DNA of 64,000 nucleotides from the NCBI RefSeq assembly GCF_016863275.1, contig NZ_BOOO01000008.1, positions 62,001 to 126,000 of the forward strand, given 5' to 3'. Of this stretch, positions 18,801 to 26,826 are shown piece after piece (position 1 is the stretch's first letter; each line of letters starts with the position of its first letter). Origin of the DNA: Planotetraspora mira (GTDB lineage Bacteria; Actinomycetota; Actinomycetes; Streptosporangiales; Streptosporangiaceae). The notes below the pieces were generated by a model that was given only the letters and a program-made list of their open reading frames with translations, ran no database searches and was not told where the DNA came from. Both the position numbers and the translations under genes were made by a program.

Positions 18801-18891
18801 CGTGCCTCACCCTGCCTACTCACGCTGCCCCGCCTCCCGGCGCACCCGCCGCGCAACAGCCTGGCACACACACCGGATCCCACCCCCAGCT

Positions 18892-18940
18892 CTGCACAAA
18901 GCTGTTCAATAATGCTATGAAATATGCAGAAACGAACCAT
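18892..18940 (+). promoter_or_regulatory. Conserved 49-bp control region, copy 1 (SIS gene)
   Basis: It matches 24452-24500 at 44 of 49 positions by eye, including the blocks CTGCACAAA, AATGCTATGAAA and AAACGAACCAT. It ends 13 bp before the start codon of the SIS gene. This is the probable promoter plus DeoR operator. Within it ATGAAATATGCA and GAAACGAAC look like spaced direct half-sites. Confidence 0.85.
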
Positions 18941-18953
18941 ACCTGGAGGCGGC

Positions 18954-19838
18954 ATGACCACCCATACCGAGGCCGAGATCGCCTCACAACCGGACTGCTG
19001 GCGCGAGGTGGCCGCCATTCCGGCCCAGGCCCTGCCCGCCCCCGGTGAACGCGTCGCCGTCGTCGGCTGCGGCACCTCCTGGTTCATCGCCCAGAGCTAC
19101 GCGGCCCTCCGCGAGCGTGCGGGACACGGGGAGACCGACGCATTCCCCGCTTCCGAGACGCCCCTCCGGCGGCCCTACGACCGCATCCTCGCCCTCACCC
19201 GGTCGGGGACCACCACCGAGGTCCTCGATCTCCTTCGCCAAGTGAAGGAGTCCGGCTCCTCCACCAGGACGACCGCCATCACCGCGGACGCGGACACGCC
19301 GGTGACCGGGCTGGCGGACGAGACGATCGTCCTCGGCTTCGCCGACGAGCGGTCCGTGGTGCAGACCCGCTTCGCCACGACCCAGCTCGCCCTCCTCCGC
19401 ACGCACCTCGGCGAGAACCTGGCCTCCGCCATCGCGGACGCCGAGCACGCGCTCGCCGAACCGCTACCGGAGTCGCTGATCGCCGCCGAGCAGTTTTCCT
19501 TCCTCGGCACCGGCTGGACGTACGGCATCGCCCAGGAGGCGGCGCTGAAGATGCGGGAGGCGTGCCGGGCCTGGACCGAGGCCCACCTCGCCATGGAATA
19601 CCGCCACGGCCCCATCGCCATCGCGGGACCGGGACGGATCACCTGGACGCTCGGCGCGGCTCCCAGCGGGATGCGCGACCAGGTCGAGGCCACCGGCGGC
19701 ACGCTCCTGGAGACGACCCTCGATCCCATGGCCGAACTCATCCGCGTCCAGCGGGTGGCTGTCGCCCGCGCCCACGCCGCCGGTCTGGACCCCGACCGGC
19801 CGTTGCACCTCACCCGGTCGGTGATCCTCCCCGCCTGA
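18954..19838 (+). CDS. SIS-domain aminosugar isomerase/deaminase (AgaS/GlmS-C like)
   Basis: This soluble protein of 294 residues contains two sugar-isomerase (SIS) domains. The first has VVGCGTSWFIAQSYAALRE near residue 34 and LTRSGTTTEVLDLL near residue 80. The second has FLGTGWTYGIAQEAALKMRE near residue 182 and the conserved Glu in AHLAMEYRHGPIA. The start is ATG 18954 after TGGAGGCGGC; the frame extends upstream to 18924, but that codon lies in the conserved operator. It shares its control region with the kinase-aldolase unit, so it probably converts galactosamine-6-phosphate to tagatose-6-phosphate plus ammonia. Other ketose-amine phosphates (FrlB-like) are possible substrates. Confidence 0.83.
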   Translation: MTTHTEAEIASQPDCWREVAAIPAQALPAPGERVAVVGCGTSWFIAQSYAALRERAGHGETDAFPASETPLRRPYDRILALTRSGTTTEVLDLLRQVKESGSSTRTTAITADADTPVTGLADETIVLGFADERSVVQTRFATTQLALLRTHLGENLASAIADAEHALAEPLPESLIAAEQFSFLGTGWTYGIAQEAALKMREACRAWTEAHLAMEYRHGPIAIAGPGRITWTLGAAPSGMRDQVEATGGTLLETTLDPMAELIRVQRVAVARAHAAGLDPDRPLHLTRSVILPA

Positions 19839-20017
19839 CGGCACACTCCATAACGCGAGAGCACCCCGGCCGTCGCCCCGCTTCCGTACGGCGGGACGGC
19901 GGGACGGGGCCTCGCCGTCCACGCGCCCGGCAGGCCGAAACCGAAACCGAGCAGCACCATCGGCACCGCGATCGAGGCGAGCAAGGTACGGCGCAAACCA
20001 TACCTATACGGGGCGGA

Positions 20018-20593
20018 TCAGGCCTCGTGAAGGCCGTCGGCGATCAGCCGACGCACGGCGTCGACGACGGTGCGCCTACGGCGGTCGCGGTCGGCCGGAG
20101 CGTTCGTGCCCAACTCGGGGGTGACCGATGCCCACGCCCCCGCCACCGAGATGACGAGCGTCAGGAGTTCGACCGGCGTGTAGTGATCTGACAAGACGCC
20201 CTCTCGCTGCGCCCGCGCCACCTTCTCCAGCTTCCCGACGTTGGACGTCACGATGGCCTGCAGCGGAGCCCCGTTCGGCCGCTCCAGCCGGTACCAGGTG
20301 GCCAGGCGGACGGTCGCGGGATCGTCCTCGTAACGGTCGAACAGCCGCCCGGCGTACCCCGGCAGGTCGGCGGCGTCGAACGGCACGTGCTCGATGGTCG
20401 CGGCGACCAGGGCGGTGAAGACCGCGTCGAACAACTGGTCCTTGTTGCCGAAGTACGCGTAGATCATCGCCTTGTTGCATCCGGCGGCTTCGGCGATGCG
20501 ATCGACCCGGGCCCCCGCGATGCCGCGCGCGGCGAACTCGTCGGCCGCCGCCTCCAGGAGTCGCTTCTTCGTCCGATCCGCATCCCGCACCAT
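20018..20593 (-). CDS. TetR-family repressor
   Basis: This regulator of about 191 residues starts at ATG 20593 (MVRDADRTKKRLLEAAADEF). The N-terminal helix-turn-helix reads VDRIAEAAGCNKAMIYAYFG (residues 31-50) and then NKDQLFDAVF. The C-terminal ligand domain resembles the TetR_C_41 type, with AAVRLATWYRLERPNG-like text, a dimerisation region and a basic tail. It is divergent from an SDR gene, and the shared gap carries two matching dyads. It most likely represses itself and the SDR in response to a small molecule. Confidence 0.92.
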   Translation of the reverse strand: MVRDADRTKKRLLEAAADEFAARGIAGARVDRIAEAAGCNKAMIYAYFGNKDQLFDAVFTALVAATIEHVPFDAADLPGYAGRLFDRYEDDPATVRLATWYRLERPNGAPLQAIVTSNVGKLEKVARAQREGVLSDHYTPVELLTLVISVAGAWASVTPELGTNAPADRDRRRRTVVDAVRRLIADGLHEA

Positions 20594-20619
20594 GCCCGCG
20601 ACCCTACCACTCGGGCCAA

Positions 20620-20686
20620 CCAACCGGTTAGTTGACACAACCCGCCGGGCGGGTGTTTCCTGGCTCGTATCCAACTGGTCAGTTAG
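20620..20686. promoter_or_regulatory. Paired operators between tetR and SDR genes
   Basis: CCAACCGGTTAGTTG at 20620-20634 and CCAACTGGTCAGTTAG at 20671-20686 are variants of one 15-16-mer, about 51 bp apart. The first overlaps TTGACA (20632-20637), a -35-like element. The arrangement fits TetR binding at two sites in the divergent promoter. Confidence 0.75.
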
Positions 20687-20704
20687 TTAATGAAGGAACT
20701 CCTC

Positions 20705-21547
20705 ATGTCCAAGACCTGGCTCATCACCGGCAGCTCCCGGGGCTTCGGCCGGGAGCTCGCCAAGGCGGCGCTCGACAACGGCGACAGGGTCGTCGCGACC
20801 GCGCGGCGTCCGGAGCAGCTCGACGATCTCGTGAAGGAGTACGGCGACGCCGTACGGGCGATCGCGCTCGACGTCACCGACGCGGCTGCCGCCCGCGCCG
20901 CCGTACAGACCGCGATCGACGAGTTCGGGACGCTCGACGTCGTGGTGAACAACGCCGGCTACGCCAACAGCGCCTCCATCGAGGACACCCCCGACGACGA
21001 TTTCCGCGCCCAGATCGAGACGAACCTGTTCGGCGTCGTCAACGTCACCAAGGCCGCCCTCCCCGTGCTGCACCGGCAGCGGTCGGGGCACTTCATCCAG
21101 TTCTCCTCCATCGGCGGACGCGTCGGCGGCACCCCGGGGATGGGCGCGTACCAGACCGCCAAGTGGGCCGTCGAAGGCTTCTCGGAGGTCCTCAGCAACG
21201 AGGTGAAGCCCTTCGGCGTCAAGGTCACGATCATCGAGCCCGGCGGTTTCCGCACCGACTGGGGCGGCTCCTCGATGCGCACCCCGCCGGTGAGCGAGGA
21301 CTACGACGAGACGGTCGGTGCGATGAACCGCTACCGGGAGTCCACCGTGCACCGGTGGGCGGGCGACCCGGAACGCGCGGCCAGGATCATCACCGACGTC
21401 GTGAGTCTCGACGAGCCGCCGCTGCGCCTCCTGCTCGGCGCAGGCGCGGTCGAGTTGGCGGAGCAGGCCTCCAAGGCGCGCGCCGCGGAAGCCGAGAAGT
21501 GGGCCGACGTCAGCAGGTCCGCCGACTTCCCCGCCGACGAGTCCTGA
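20705..21547 (+). CDS. SDR-family oxidoreductase
   Basis: This classical short-chain dehydrogenase has 280 residues and starts at ATG 20705 (MSKTWLITGSSRGFGREL) after GAAGGAA; the 20690 ATG overlaps the operator region. It has the TGSSRGFG nucleotide-binding motif, VVNNAGYAN near residue 82, the catalytic Ser in IQFSSIGGRVG and YQTAKWAVEGFSE with Tyr-x-x-x-Lys, and EPGGFRTDW afterwards. It is controlled by the adjacent TetR, judging from the paired operators. The substrate is unknown. This TetR-SDR pair splits the aminosugar catabolic genes and looks like an insertion relative to them. Confidence 0.9.
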   Translation: MSKTWLITGSSRGFGRELAKAALDNGDRVVATARRPEQLDDLVKEYGDAVRAIALDVTDAAAARAAVQTAIDEFGTLDVVVNNAGYANSASIEDTPDDDFRAQIETNLFGVVNVTKAALPVLHRQRSGHFIQFSSIGGRVGGTPGMGAYQTAKWAVEGFSEVLSNEVKPFGVKVTIIEPGGFRTDWGGSSMRTPPVSEDYDETVGAMNRYRESTVHRWAGDPERAARIITDVVSLDEPPLRLLLGAGAVELAEQASKARAAEAEKWADVSRSADFPADES

Positions 21548-21641
21548 CGGGGCACCCGGACCACCCGTCGTACATCCAGAGCTGTACGGCACGGCGGCGG
21601 ATCGGCGGCCGGCTCACCGGGCAGGACCTGGAGCTCGCAGG

Positions 21642-22775
21642 TCACCGGTAGACGCTGGCGATCGCACGCAGGTCGGGGTGCGTATTCGAGGCCGGGCGCA
21701 GGCGCGGCGCGAGGGAACGCTTCACCTTCCGGGGCACGCCCGGGCCCAGACCCACATATTCCAGGCGGGTGCCGGCGGGGACACCTTCCAGCAGGGTCGT
21801 GGCGCCCCTTCCGGTCACCCCGGTGTGGCGGAGCTCGAGCCGGCGGAGCGGGCTGCCCGCGAGGGCGCTGGTGAGCGCCTCCACACCGAGGTCCCCGGTG
21901 ACGTTGGCGGGTGCGCCGAGGGCACGCTCGGACGGCGGCCGGCCGAGGTCCAGCACCTCGATCCCATCGAGAGCCGCGGCCAGCGCACGCGCACCGGCGG
22001 GTCCGATCCCGTTGCCGCCGAGGCCGAGCCCTATCGGCCGCGCGGGGTCGGCCGCCGCCGCGAGCGCCGCGGCACCCTCGTCGCCCAGATGATTGGCCGC
22101 CAGGTAGAGCTCGCGGACACCCGCGTCGCGAATCAGCGCGGCCAGCAAGGGGGCGGCGTCGGGACCGAGGCCGTTGCCTCCGAGGAAGAGCCGCTCGATC
22201 GGCCGGGCCCTGCCGGTGAGGGCGGCGAGCAGCGCACCCAGCCCGTCCACGGTGAGCCCGGTGTTCACCAGGTCGAGCGTGCGTAGCGTGGTGTTGCGGC
22301 GCACCATCGTGGCGAGCGCCCGGACTCCCGCGTCGCCGATCGGATTGCGCTTGAGCCAGAGGCCGTGGACGGTGTCGTCGCCGGCCAGCCGGTCGGCCAA
22401 CGCGGCGGCTCCACCCGGGTCGATGCGGTTGCAGCCGAGATACAACGTCCGCAGCGAGTGGCCCGGCTTCAGCGCCCCGGCGATCGTCCGGGCCCCCTCG
22501 GAGCCGATGGCGTTGGTGCCGAGCAGCAGGTGAGCGACGTGGGGCGAGGCGGTCACCACAGGCAGCAGCCGGATGACGCCCGCCGCGCCGAGTCCCTGCT
22601 TGCAGAGGTCGACCCGCCCGTCCGGCCGTACGGTTCCCACCGGGAACGTCTCGTCGGCGCCGACCGGGACCGAGGTCGCCAGCCTGGCGAGAAGCGGGCT
22701 GAGCGCCGCGGGGTCGACGAGCGGCATATCGGGATGCTCGATCACGGGGCAGCGCACGGGCGTCGGCTGGGTCAT
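21642..22775 (-). CDS. Leucine-rich-repeat (ribonuclease-inhibitor-like) protein
   Basis: This protein of about 377 residues starts at MTQPTPVRCPVIEHPDMPLV and is built from roughly ten 28-residue LRR units. Clear examples are SLRTLYLGCNRIDPGGAAAL, TLRTLDLVNTGLTVDGLGAL, RPIERLFLGGNGLGPDAAPL and VRELYLAANHLGDEGAAALA, the RNI/GALA subtype with LxLxxNxIGxxGA. There is no signal peptide or membrane segment, so it is probably cytoplasmic. LRRs normally make protein-protein contacts. The start overlaps the stop of the upstream zinc-ribbon SDR by one base (TGATG), so the two are translated together and may act as a complex. I know no characterised pair of this kind. Confidence 0.85.
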   Translation of the reverse strand: MTQPTPVRCPVIEHPDMPLVDPAALSPLLARLATSVPVGADETFPVGTVRPDGRVDLCKQGLGAAGVIRLLPVVTASPHVAHLLLGTNAIGSEGARTIAGALKPGHSLRTLYLGCNRIDPGGAAALADRLAGDDTVHGLWLKRNPIGDAGVRALATMVRRNTTLRTLDLVNTGLTVDGLGALLAALTGRARPIERLFLGGNGLGPDAAPLLAALIRDAGVRELYLAANHLGDEGAAALAAAADPARPIGLGLGGNGIGPAGARALAAALDGIEVLDLGRPPSERALGAPANVTGDLGVEALTSALAGSPLRRLELRHTGVTGRGATTLLEGVPAGTRLEYVGLGPGVPRKVKRSLAPRLRPASNTHPDLRAIASVYR

Positions 22776-24241
22776 CACCACTCCACCGGTTGGAAGTCCT
22801 TCAGGAACAGGCCGGACATCCGCTGCCCGCCGACGCCCCGTACGACGGGGTCGTAGACGCGCGCGGCGCCGTCGATGACGTCCAGCGGCGGCCGGAACCC
22901 GGACTCCCGCTGCGCCGTCTTCGCAGGATGAGGACGTTCGTCGGTCACCCAGCCTGTGTCCACGCTGTTCATGTGAATCCCCGAGGCCGCATAGTCGGCG
23001 GCCGCCGTACGGGTCAGCATGTTCAGCGAAGCCTTCGCCATGTTCGTGTGCGGGTGCCGGACGGTCTTGTTCACTCGCGAGAAGCTCCCCTCCATGGCCG
23101 AGACCTGCACCACGTAGCGATCCGGGAACGGCGACGCCTCCATGAGCCCGCGCAGCCGGGACGTGAGGAGGAAGGGCCCGAAGGCGTTCACCGTCTGCAC
23201 CTCCAGCCACTCCACGGGATCGACCTCGTGCAGGCGCAGATTCCAGGTGTTGCGCGCGCGCAGGTCCAGCGGCTGGCCCGTCTCGTCCGTACGGCCGGCC
23301 GGGAAGAGCGACTCCATCCCGTCCTCACCAGCCGCGAGCGCACGGCCGGCGGGGCCGAGCGCGGCGACCTCCACCACCTCGCGGAAGGCGATCGCGGCCG
23401 GCCTCGCGGGAGCCGTGATCCGGACCCGCGCCGCCGCCCCCGTCAGCGGCTCGTTCTCTTTCGAGCAAACCTCACGGTGATACGCCTGGGGCCGTCTGAT
23501 CGTCTGTGCCGCGTTGTTCACCAGGATGTCGAGGTGCTCGAAACGGTCGTGCACCGATTCGAGCAGGCCGGCCAAGCCGGCGAAGTCCAGCAGGTCGACG
23601 CCGTGGATGTGTAAGCGGTCCAGCCACTCCGCGGAGTCGGGCACCGCCGCGAAACGGCGGGCGGCGTCGCGGGGGAAGCGGGAGGTGACCAGAACCTCGG
23701 CGCCGTCACGCAACATCTTCAGCACGAGATGGAAGCCGATCTTGATGCGGCCGCCGGTGACGAGCGCCCGCCGCCCGCGCAGATCGCATCGCGCGTGACG
23801 GCGGCTCAGGCTCTCGGCCGCACAGTCCGGGCACATGAGGTGGTAGACGGGGTGCACGTGGCCGTACATCGTCTTGCACACGTAGCACCGGTGGGCGCCG
23901 ACCAGCGGCCTCAGGACCGCGGGCGCCGGCGCGGCGTCCCCGGCGCCGACCGGATGTCCCGCGTCCAGCCTCGGCGGCTCGGGACCGGGATCCTGCTCCT
24001 GGTAACGCTCGGAGGCCGCCATGGCCTCACGGTCGCGGCGCCTGCGGTCCGCGCGCCTGGCCGCCTTCCGCGCCCTCCTGCCCGCCCGGTAGACCTCCGC
24101 CACGGCCTCGTGCACGGCCGCCCACCGCGGGTCCGCGGGGTCCGTCGCGCGCGCCTGAGCGAGCACCTGCAGACAGGTCTCGATCTCCGGCCGGGTGAGG
24201 GCGTCCGCGATCACGTCCGCATCCGGGGCGTTCGACGCCAT
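22775..24241 (-). CDS. Large SDR oxidoreductase with N-terminal zinc-ribbon extension
   Basis: The protein has 488 residues, twice the usual SDR length. Residues 1-130 are acidic then strongly basic (RAGRRARKAARRADRRRRDR), followed by a CYVCK...CPDC ribbon (residues 119-142) that should bind one zinc. The SDR core starts with RRALVTGGRIKIGFHLVLKM near residue 155 and has DILVNNAAQTIRRP and the Tyr-less QVSAMEGSFSRVNK segment. It ends with NMAKASLNMLTRTAAADYA, which retains the Lys, then DTGWVTDE. TGGRIKIG replaces the usual TGxxxGxG. A Tyr-x-x-x-Lys catalytic pair is not evident, as the residue at that place is Asn or His. The start is ATG 24241 after GAGGAGAG, 23 nt from a tRNA-like element. 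The function is unknown. Confidence 0.82.
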   Translation of the reverse strand: MASNAPDADVIADALTRPEIETCLQVLAQARATDPADPRWAAVHEAVAEVYRAGRRARKAARRADRRRRDREAMAASERYQEQDPGPEPPRLDAGHPVGAGDAAPAPAVLRPLVGAHRCYVCKTMYGHVHPVYHLMCPDCAAESLSRRHARCDLRGRRALVTGGRIKIGFHLVLKMLRDGAEVLVTSRFPRDAARRFAAVPDSAEWLDRLHIHGVDLLDFAGLAGLLESVHDRFEHLDILVNNAAQTIRRPQAYHREVCSKENEPLTGAAARVRITAPARPAAIAFREVVEVAALGPAGRALAAGEDGMESLFPAGRTDETGQPLDLRARNTWNLRLHEVDPVEWLEVQTVNAFGPFLLTSRLRGLMEASPFPDRYVVQVSAMEGSFSRVNKTVRHPHTNMAKASLNMLTRTAAADYAASGIHMNSVDTGWVTDERPHPAKTAQRESGFRPPLDVIDGAARVYDPVVRGVGGQRMSGLFLKDFQPVEW

Positions 24242-24264
24242 CGACTCTCCTCACGAATGAGCGG

Positions 24265-24345
24265 CACGGCAGGCCGGATTCGAACCGGCGTCCTCCCCCG
24301 GGCAAAGGGCACGACGGCCTCTGCACGACAGCCTCGCCTTCGGTC
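24265..24345 (-). ncRNA. tRNA-like element in the leader of the SDR-LRR operon
   Basis: Read on the minus strand, the 3' half is close to a tRNA(Ala-UGC). It has a TTTGCCC loop with U33 and anticodon UGC, a GGGGG half-stem, an AGGAC variable region and a perfect T-arm GCCGG-TTCGAAT-CCGGC (24273-24289). Then come 7 acceptor-like bases and G73. The 5' half does not fold well: no 7-bp acceptor partner is found and the D-arm is poor. It ends 23 nt before the SDR start codon, so it should lie in the mRNA leader. It could be a tRNA remnant or a tRNA-mimic regulatory element. Confidence 0.35.
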
Positions 24346-24451
24346 ACCTTAGCGACATTTCCGACATCTGATCTATCGCTCGCGGGCCTGCACGGATCGG
24401 CTAGATCATCCGATGGGCGTCGCTGTGACGCACATCACGCACGGTTCATCG

Positions 24452-24500
24452 CTGCACAAATCTGCTCATTAATGCTATGAAAGATGCATAAACGAACCAT
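24452..24500 (+). promoter_or_regulatory. Conserved 49-bp control region, copy 2 (kinase-aldolase unit)
   Basis: It matches the control region of the SIS gene (18892-18940) at 44 of 49 positions, with no indel. The similarity appears to continue weakly through the ribosome binding site into the first codons, suggesting that one promoter arose by duplication of the other. Confidence 0.85.
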
Positions 24501-24519
24501 CCTCCGTCGGGAGGCCGCA

Positions 24520-24567
24520 GTGATCTCCCCCACCGACGCATGCGACCAGGCAGAACTCGCGGCATGA
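24520..24567 (+). CDS. Possible 15-codon leader ORF coupled to the kinase
   Basis: GTG 24520 lies 5 nt after a strong GGGAGG and encodes VISPTDACDQAELAA. Its TGA overlaps the kinase ATG as ATGA. The kinase start has no good ribosome binding site of its own, so its translation may depend on this short frame. The peptide vaguely resembles the first residues of the SIS protein (MTTHTEAEIAS), which would fit a duplicated promoter plus gene start. Confidence 0.4.
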   Translation: MISPTDACDQAELAA

Positions 24568-25529
24568 TCCTCACCGTCACCCTCAACCTGGCTCTCGACG
24601 TGACCTACGTGGTCGGCGATGTCGACTGGAACGGCATGAACCGCGTCAGCGCGGTCCACCGCCGCGCGGGCGGCAAGGGCGTGAACGTCGCCCGCGTGCT
24701 CACTTCTCTCGGCCACGAGGTCCTCGCCACGGGCCTCGCCGGAGGCCGTACCGGCGACGCCGTTCTGGCCGACCTCGCCCTCGCGGGCGTCGCCGCGGAC
24801 TTCACCCCCATAGCCGCCGAGTCACGCACCACCCTCGTGGTCTCCGACCCCGGCGCGTCCGCGTCCGGTGCGGCCGCAGCCCCACGGAACGCGCTGTTCA
24901 ACGAGCCGGGCCCGGTGGTGACCGACGAGGACCTCGTCCGCTTCACCCGCCACTTCACCCGTCTCGCCAGCCGGGCGGACGCCGTCGTGATCTCCGGGAG
25001 CCTGCCGCCCGGCGTTCCCGCCGACTTCTACGCCGGGCTCGCGGCCATGGCCGCGGAGCGAGGCGTGCCCGCGATCGTGGACGCCGACGGCGCGCCGCTC
25101 CGCCACGCCCTGAGCGGCCGTCCCGCGATCGTCAAACCCAACGCGGAGGAACTCGCGCGGGCCATGCCCGGCGAGGGCCGGGTGACGTCGCACCCGTCTC
25201 CCGACGCGGCCCGGGCGGAGGCGTTGCGGAGAGCCGGCGCGGAGTCCGTCGTGGTCTCACTCGGAGCAGGCGGGGCGCTCGCGGTGACACCTGGCGGATC
25301 CTGGCGGGCCCACATGCCGCGCGAGATCTCGGGAAACCCGACCGGCGCGGGAGACGCCCTGGTGGCGGGGCTCGCCCTCGGCCTCGTGGAAGCCACCCCC
25401 TGGCCGGACCGGCTGCGCCGCGCCACCGCGCTGGGAGCCGCCGCCGTCGCCGCTCCCCTCGCCGGCGACTTCGACCCCGGCGTCTACCGGACCCTCCACC
25501 CCGCGATCAGCATCGAGCCCGTCGCCTGA
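24564..25529 (+). CDS. PfkB-family tagatose-6-phosphate/1-phosphofructokinase
   Basis: This sugar-phosphate kinase of about 321 residues belongs to the LacC/FruK branch of the PfkB (ribokinase) family. It starts at ATG 24564 (MILTVTLNLALDVTYVVGD). It has the N-terminal signature GGKGVNVARVLTSLG near residue 38, ISGSLPPGVPADFY near residue 145, PNAEELARA, and the C-terminal ATP-site motif NPTGAGDALVAGLALG near residue 262, whose Asp is the catalytic base. The aldolase gene follows after 37 bp. The shared control region with the SIS gene suggests it phosphorylates tagatose-6-phosphate to the 1,6-bisphosphate. Fructose-1-phosphate is the other candidate substrate, but no PTS genes are present. 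Confidence 0.87.
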   Translation: MILTVTLNLALDVTYVVGDVDWNGMNRVSAVHRRAGGKGVNVARVLTSLGHEVLATGLAGGRTGDAVLADLALAGVAADFTPIAAESRTTLVVSDPGASASGAAAAPRNALFNEPGPVVTDEDLVRFTRHFTRLASRADAVVISGSLPPGVPADFYAGLAAMAAERGVPAIVDADGAPLRHALSGRPAIVKPNAEELARAMPGEGRVTSHPSPDAARAEALRRAGAESVVVSLGAGGALAVTPGGSWRAHMPREISGNPTGAGDALVAGLALGLVEATPWPDRLRRATALGAAAVAAPLAGDFDPGVYRTLHPAISIEPVA

Positions 25530-25566
25530 CCCCCCACCCGAAGCACCACAGAAACGGAGGCCGGCC

Positions 25567-26388
25567 ATGCCCCTCGTCGGCATCGGCGACATCACCCGTC
25601 ACGCTCCGGCGGGCGTCGGCGCCTTCAACGTCATCCTGCTGGAGCACGCCGAGGCGATCGTCGCGGGAGCGGAGGCCGCGGACACCCCCGTGGTCCTGCA
25701 GATCAGCGAGAACGCGGTCCGCTACCACGGGGCTCTGGCCCCGATCGCGGTGGCCTCACTGGCCGTCGCCCGCGCCGCGGCCGTGCCCGTCGCCGTACAT
25801 CTCGACCACGCCACCGACCGCGCCCTGGTCGAGGAGGCCGTCACGCTCGGGCTCGGCTCGGTCATGTTCGACGCCTCCGCGCTCGACGACGAGGCCAACG
25901 TGGCGGCCACAGCGGACGTCGTCGCCTGGTGCCACGAGCGCGGCGTGTGGGTGGAGGCCGAGCTCGGCGAGGTCGGCGGGAAGGACGGGGTGCACGCGCC
26001 GGGCGCCCGCACCAAACCACACGAGGCCGCCGACTATGTGGCGCGTACGGGTGTCGACGCCCTGGCGGTGGCCGTCGGCAGCTCCCACGCGATGACCACC
26101 AAGGACGCCGTGCTCGACCTCGACCTCATCGCGGAGCTCCACGCAGCGGTGCCGGTCCCGCTCGTGCTGCACGGCTCCTCGGGAGTGCCCGACGACACCC
26201 TCCGCGCCGCCGTACGGCACGGCATGAAGAAGATCAACATCGCCACGCATCTCAACAAGGCCTTCACCGAGGCCGTCCGCGGTCACCTCGACACGCACCC
26301 GTCGGTGGTCGACTCCCGGGCGTACGTCAGGGTCGGGCGCGACGCCGTCGCCCGCGAGGTCACCCATCTCCTCAACGTCCTGTCATGA
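25567..26388 (+). CDS. Class II tagatose/fructose-bisphosphate aldolase
   Basis: This zinc-dependent ketose-bisphosphate aldolase has 273 residues, close to KbaY/GatY/FbaA length. It shows the metal-binding HLDHATDRALVEEAV near residue 78, EAELGEVGGKDG near residue 133, AVAVGSSHA with a metal His, and LVLHGSSGVPDDTLRAAVRHG with another His near residue 202. The NIATHLNKAF phosphate-binding segment follows. ATG 25567 follows ACGGAGG. It completes the route from tagatose-6-phosphate via the bisphosphate to DHAP plus glyceraldehyde-3-phosphate. A 53-bp repeat array starts 17 nt after the stop codon. Confidence 0.9.
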   Translation: MPLVGIGDITRHAPAGVGAFNVILLEHAEAIVAGAEAADTPVVLQISENAVRYHGALAPIAVASLAVARAAAVPVAVHLDHATDRALVEEAVTLGLGSVMFDASALDDEANVAATADVVAWCHERGVWVEAELGEVGGKDGVHAPGARTKPHEAADYVARTGVDALAVAVGSSHAMTTKDAVLDLDLIAELHAAVPVPLVLHGSSGVPDDTLRAAVRHGMKKINIATHLNKAFTEAVRGHLDTHPSVVDSRAYVRVGRDAVAREVTHLLNVLS

Positions 26389-26402
26389 CCCCCACCGCAT
26401 GC

Positions 26403-26620
26403 CGTGATCATGCACAGGTTCGTGCGCAGCCATGCTGACCTGCGCAAACCTCCGCCGTGATCATGCACGGATTCGTACGCGGCCGTGCTGACCTGCGCAT
26501 ACGGTCCGCGTGATCATGCACGGATTCGCTGACGGCCGCTCTGACCTGGGCATTCCTCTTGCGTGATCATGCGCAAGATGCGGGGCCCAATTGACCTGTG
26601 CGCAACTTCCGCGAGAACGC
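26403..26620 (+). repeat. 53-bp repeat array C, four cores, sense to the aldolase
   Basis: Cores begin at 26405, 26458, 26511 and 26564, each 53 bp apart; the last reads TGATCATGCGCAAG. The unit sequences TTCGTnCGC...GCTGACCTG are more alike here than in arrays A and B. From 26458 onward the array is part of the long inverted repeat that recurs at 30.08-30.45 kb. Confidence 0.93.
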
Positions 26621-26826
26621 TGCGACCATAGCCGCAGCGACCGCGCGCAGGTTACTTCGCGTTCTCTGCTCGACGGGCGATGTGTCCGCCGAAACTATTC
26701 GGGCGCCCCTTCGATGTCGCCGATCGAATAGGTGGAGACAATGAACTCCCGCAACCGTGTGCGTGCCGCGTATAGAGCGCGCGTGGTTTCCACGGCGTTA
26801 TCGATCAGAGCTCTAAGCTCATTCTC
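26458..26826. repeat. 369-bp inverted repeat, left arm
   Basis: This arm matches the reverse complement of 30080-30448 with no indel and about five mismatches by eye. It comprises two and a half repeat units, about 80 bp of unique spacer and the last 44 codons of the hypothetical gene ending at 26695. Confidence 0.92.

Noticed and set aside
19800-19996. Minus-strand frame starting MRRTLLASIAVPMVLLGFG, like a signal peptide
   Set aside because: After about 45 codons it runs antisense through the SIS gene with shadow-like composition. At most it is the decayed start of a lost secreted-protein gene.
24265-24345. Functional tRNA-Ala gene
   Set aside because: The T-arm and anticodon-like arm are convincing, but no acceptor stem or proper D-arm can be formed, so only a tRNA-like element is listed.
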